Part shown: positions 63,021 through 64,000 of the stretch, piece after piece
How the letters are laid out: each line of letters opens with the position of its first letter
How positions within the stretch are numbered: the stretch's first letter is position 1
NCBI GenBank assembly: GCA_964036045.1
Contig: OZ038382.1
Span: 138,954,961 to 139,018,960, forward strand
DNA length: 64,000 nucleotides
Origin: Eutreptiella sp. 'Long Island Sound 2002'
Taxonomy: Eukaryota > Euglenozoa > Euglenophyceae > Eutreptiales > Eutreptiaceae
Reading direction: 5' to 3'
The notes under the pieces: model-generated
What the model saw: only the letters and a program-made list of their open reading frames with translations
Told to the model about the DNA's origin: nothing
The model's database searches: none
Translations under genes and position numbers: made by a program

Positions 63021-64000
63021 TTTCCGTATCTTGACAAATAAAAGCCAACATTCAGGATGCTCAGCCCTGAGACTGGGGTCTGTGTTCTTTTGCTCTGTGA
63101 ATTCTGTTGGGCCTGTAGCAAATAGTACACTCACCAGGTTTGTTACGCTGCCCGAGGGCTACAGAACATGATGGGTGCGTGGCCTACACTTGTTTTGGAT
63201 GCCTCAAAGACAGAGTGGTGGGAAAGCAGGGTTGGGCGGCCTTTTTGGTTTGCAGACAAACTTGCATGCGCTTCCCAGGAAATGCCGCTTGGCCCGGGTG
63301 TCTGCAGGAGCAATGGCCTGGACCCAATGCACGCTGTGCTGTGTGCAGGCCCATTTCCCGGCACTTTGGCCAGCACTCGTGCCCATGCCTTGCAGGGTAC
63401 TGTTGCCAGCAGTTCTCTGGTTTGCGCTTTCCTGGCTCAAGCCTTCAAAGGCACTTTACGGGCAACCTGCCCTGGGGCCGTTGCGCAATCTTCACAGAAA
63501 CCTTGGCCGATACTCTGGCCACTGCCTTTGCAGGCACTTTCATGGGCACTCCTGCGGGCACCTTGCCCTGTGTGCTAGCAGATGGTTGAAAATGCATCCC
63601 CATGTTGTTGCCGTTGCAGAGTTTGCTGAGGAGATTTAGAGGGAAGAGGGCTGGGCTTGAAATGGGGGCTAGCCAATGATGGCATGTGTCTGTTGTGCCT
63701 GGCAAGCGTTTGTTTCTTTTGGCTTGCTGTGGAACATGTGATTTTTCAAATCAATGTAGCAATCATGCACTATTTCTACCGCAACAACACCTGCAGCGTT
63801 TCGGATCTAAGATCCACGTATCCTGGTGAAATTGAGTGCCATTACAAATGCACAGCGCAAAACACTGAGCAAAGTGCCTGCAAAAGTGGCTGCGAGGAAA
63901 CCACACCCACCCCGGGCCAGGGTGCCCGCATACGCTGTGTCCTCCATTGTCTAATGCACATATCTGACAGCCTATTTACCAGAATTTTCCTGCCCCAGGG
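63021..64000. other. Array spacer running off the right edge
   Basis: Matches 58704-59685. A further rubredoxin gene is expected about 1 kb beyond the window if the unit is intact. Confidence 0.6.

Overview
The window looks like nuclear DNA of an alga with a complex plastid, most likely a dinoflagellate. The evidence is a near-identical, same-strand tandem array of an intronless plastid-protein gene, a bipartite leader (hydrophobic signal-like stretch followed by a transit-like region with an FVRP motif), a pyrimidine-CAG acceptor only 7 nt upstream of the ATG (the layout of a trans-splice acceptor), and heavy retroelement and satellite load. No spliced-leader sequence was found, so the taxon is an inference and other algae are not excluded.

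Backbone. Five complete copies and one edge-truncated copy of a 363-residue ENH1-like plastid rubredoxin (PDZ-like domain, Cys4 rubredoxin domain, C-terminal membrane anchor) lie on the minus strand: 1-301 (partial), 6099-7190, 21923-23014, 38779-39870, 56966-58057 and 60962-62053. The last two are 3996 bp apart, which defines the unit: conserved 3' flank, gene, conserved 5' flank, microsatellite zone, a truncated N-terminal second copy (pseudogene), and a spacer with 12-nt periodic degenerate repeats. The other intervals (15.8, 16.9 and 18.2 kb) are the same unit opened by insertions.

Insertions. (1) 8851-19340: a foreign block with a retroelement RNase H relic, G-runs, telomere-like motifs, a 1.16 kb tandem duplication, a mirrored satellite field and a decayed gene. 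(2) 19693-21337 and 54971-55475: two members of a short element family with 12- and 22-bp target duplications. (3) 23581-36046: three non-LTR retrotransposon remains; two of them sit inside (GT)n tracts and share a 3' terminus. (4) 40135-52209: a 12,075-bp terminal-inverted-repeat DNA element with a TACCT target duplication, inserted in the 5' flank of the third complete rubredoxin gene. (5) 52255-53750: a further non-LTR fragment.

The 12-kb TIR element is the most interesting object. It carries a large transposase-like gene and a five-exon gene with a ParB/sulfiredoxin-like motif. A 14-bp palindrome, TGCGAGGCCTCGCA, recurs ten times only inside this element; two copies lie 18-21 nt from the donor of two introns that are both exactly 68 nt long, which suggests introner-like units. 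Nested in the element is a 5.6-kb tyrosine-recombinase retroelement with split direct repeats (A1-ORFs-B1-A2-B2) and the recombinase upstream of RT-RNase H. Its gag-like ORF starts with a ubiquitin-like segment. Several reading frames in the element are interrupted by TAG or TGA codons.

No tRNA, rRNA or CRISPR array was recognised. A 200-base assembly gap lies at 43596-43795.
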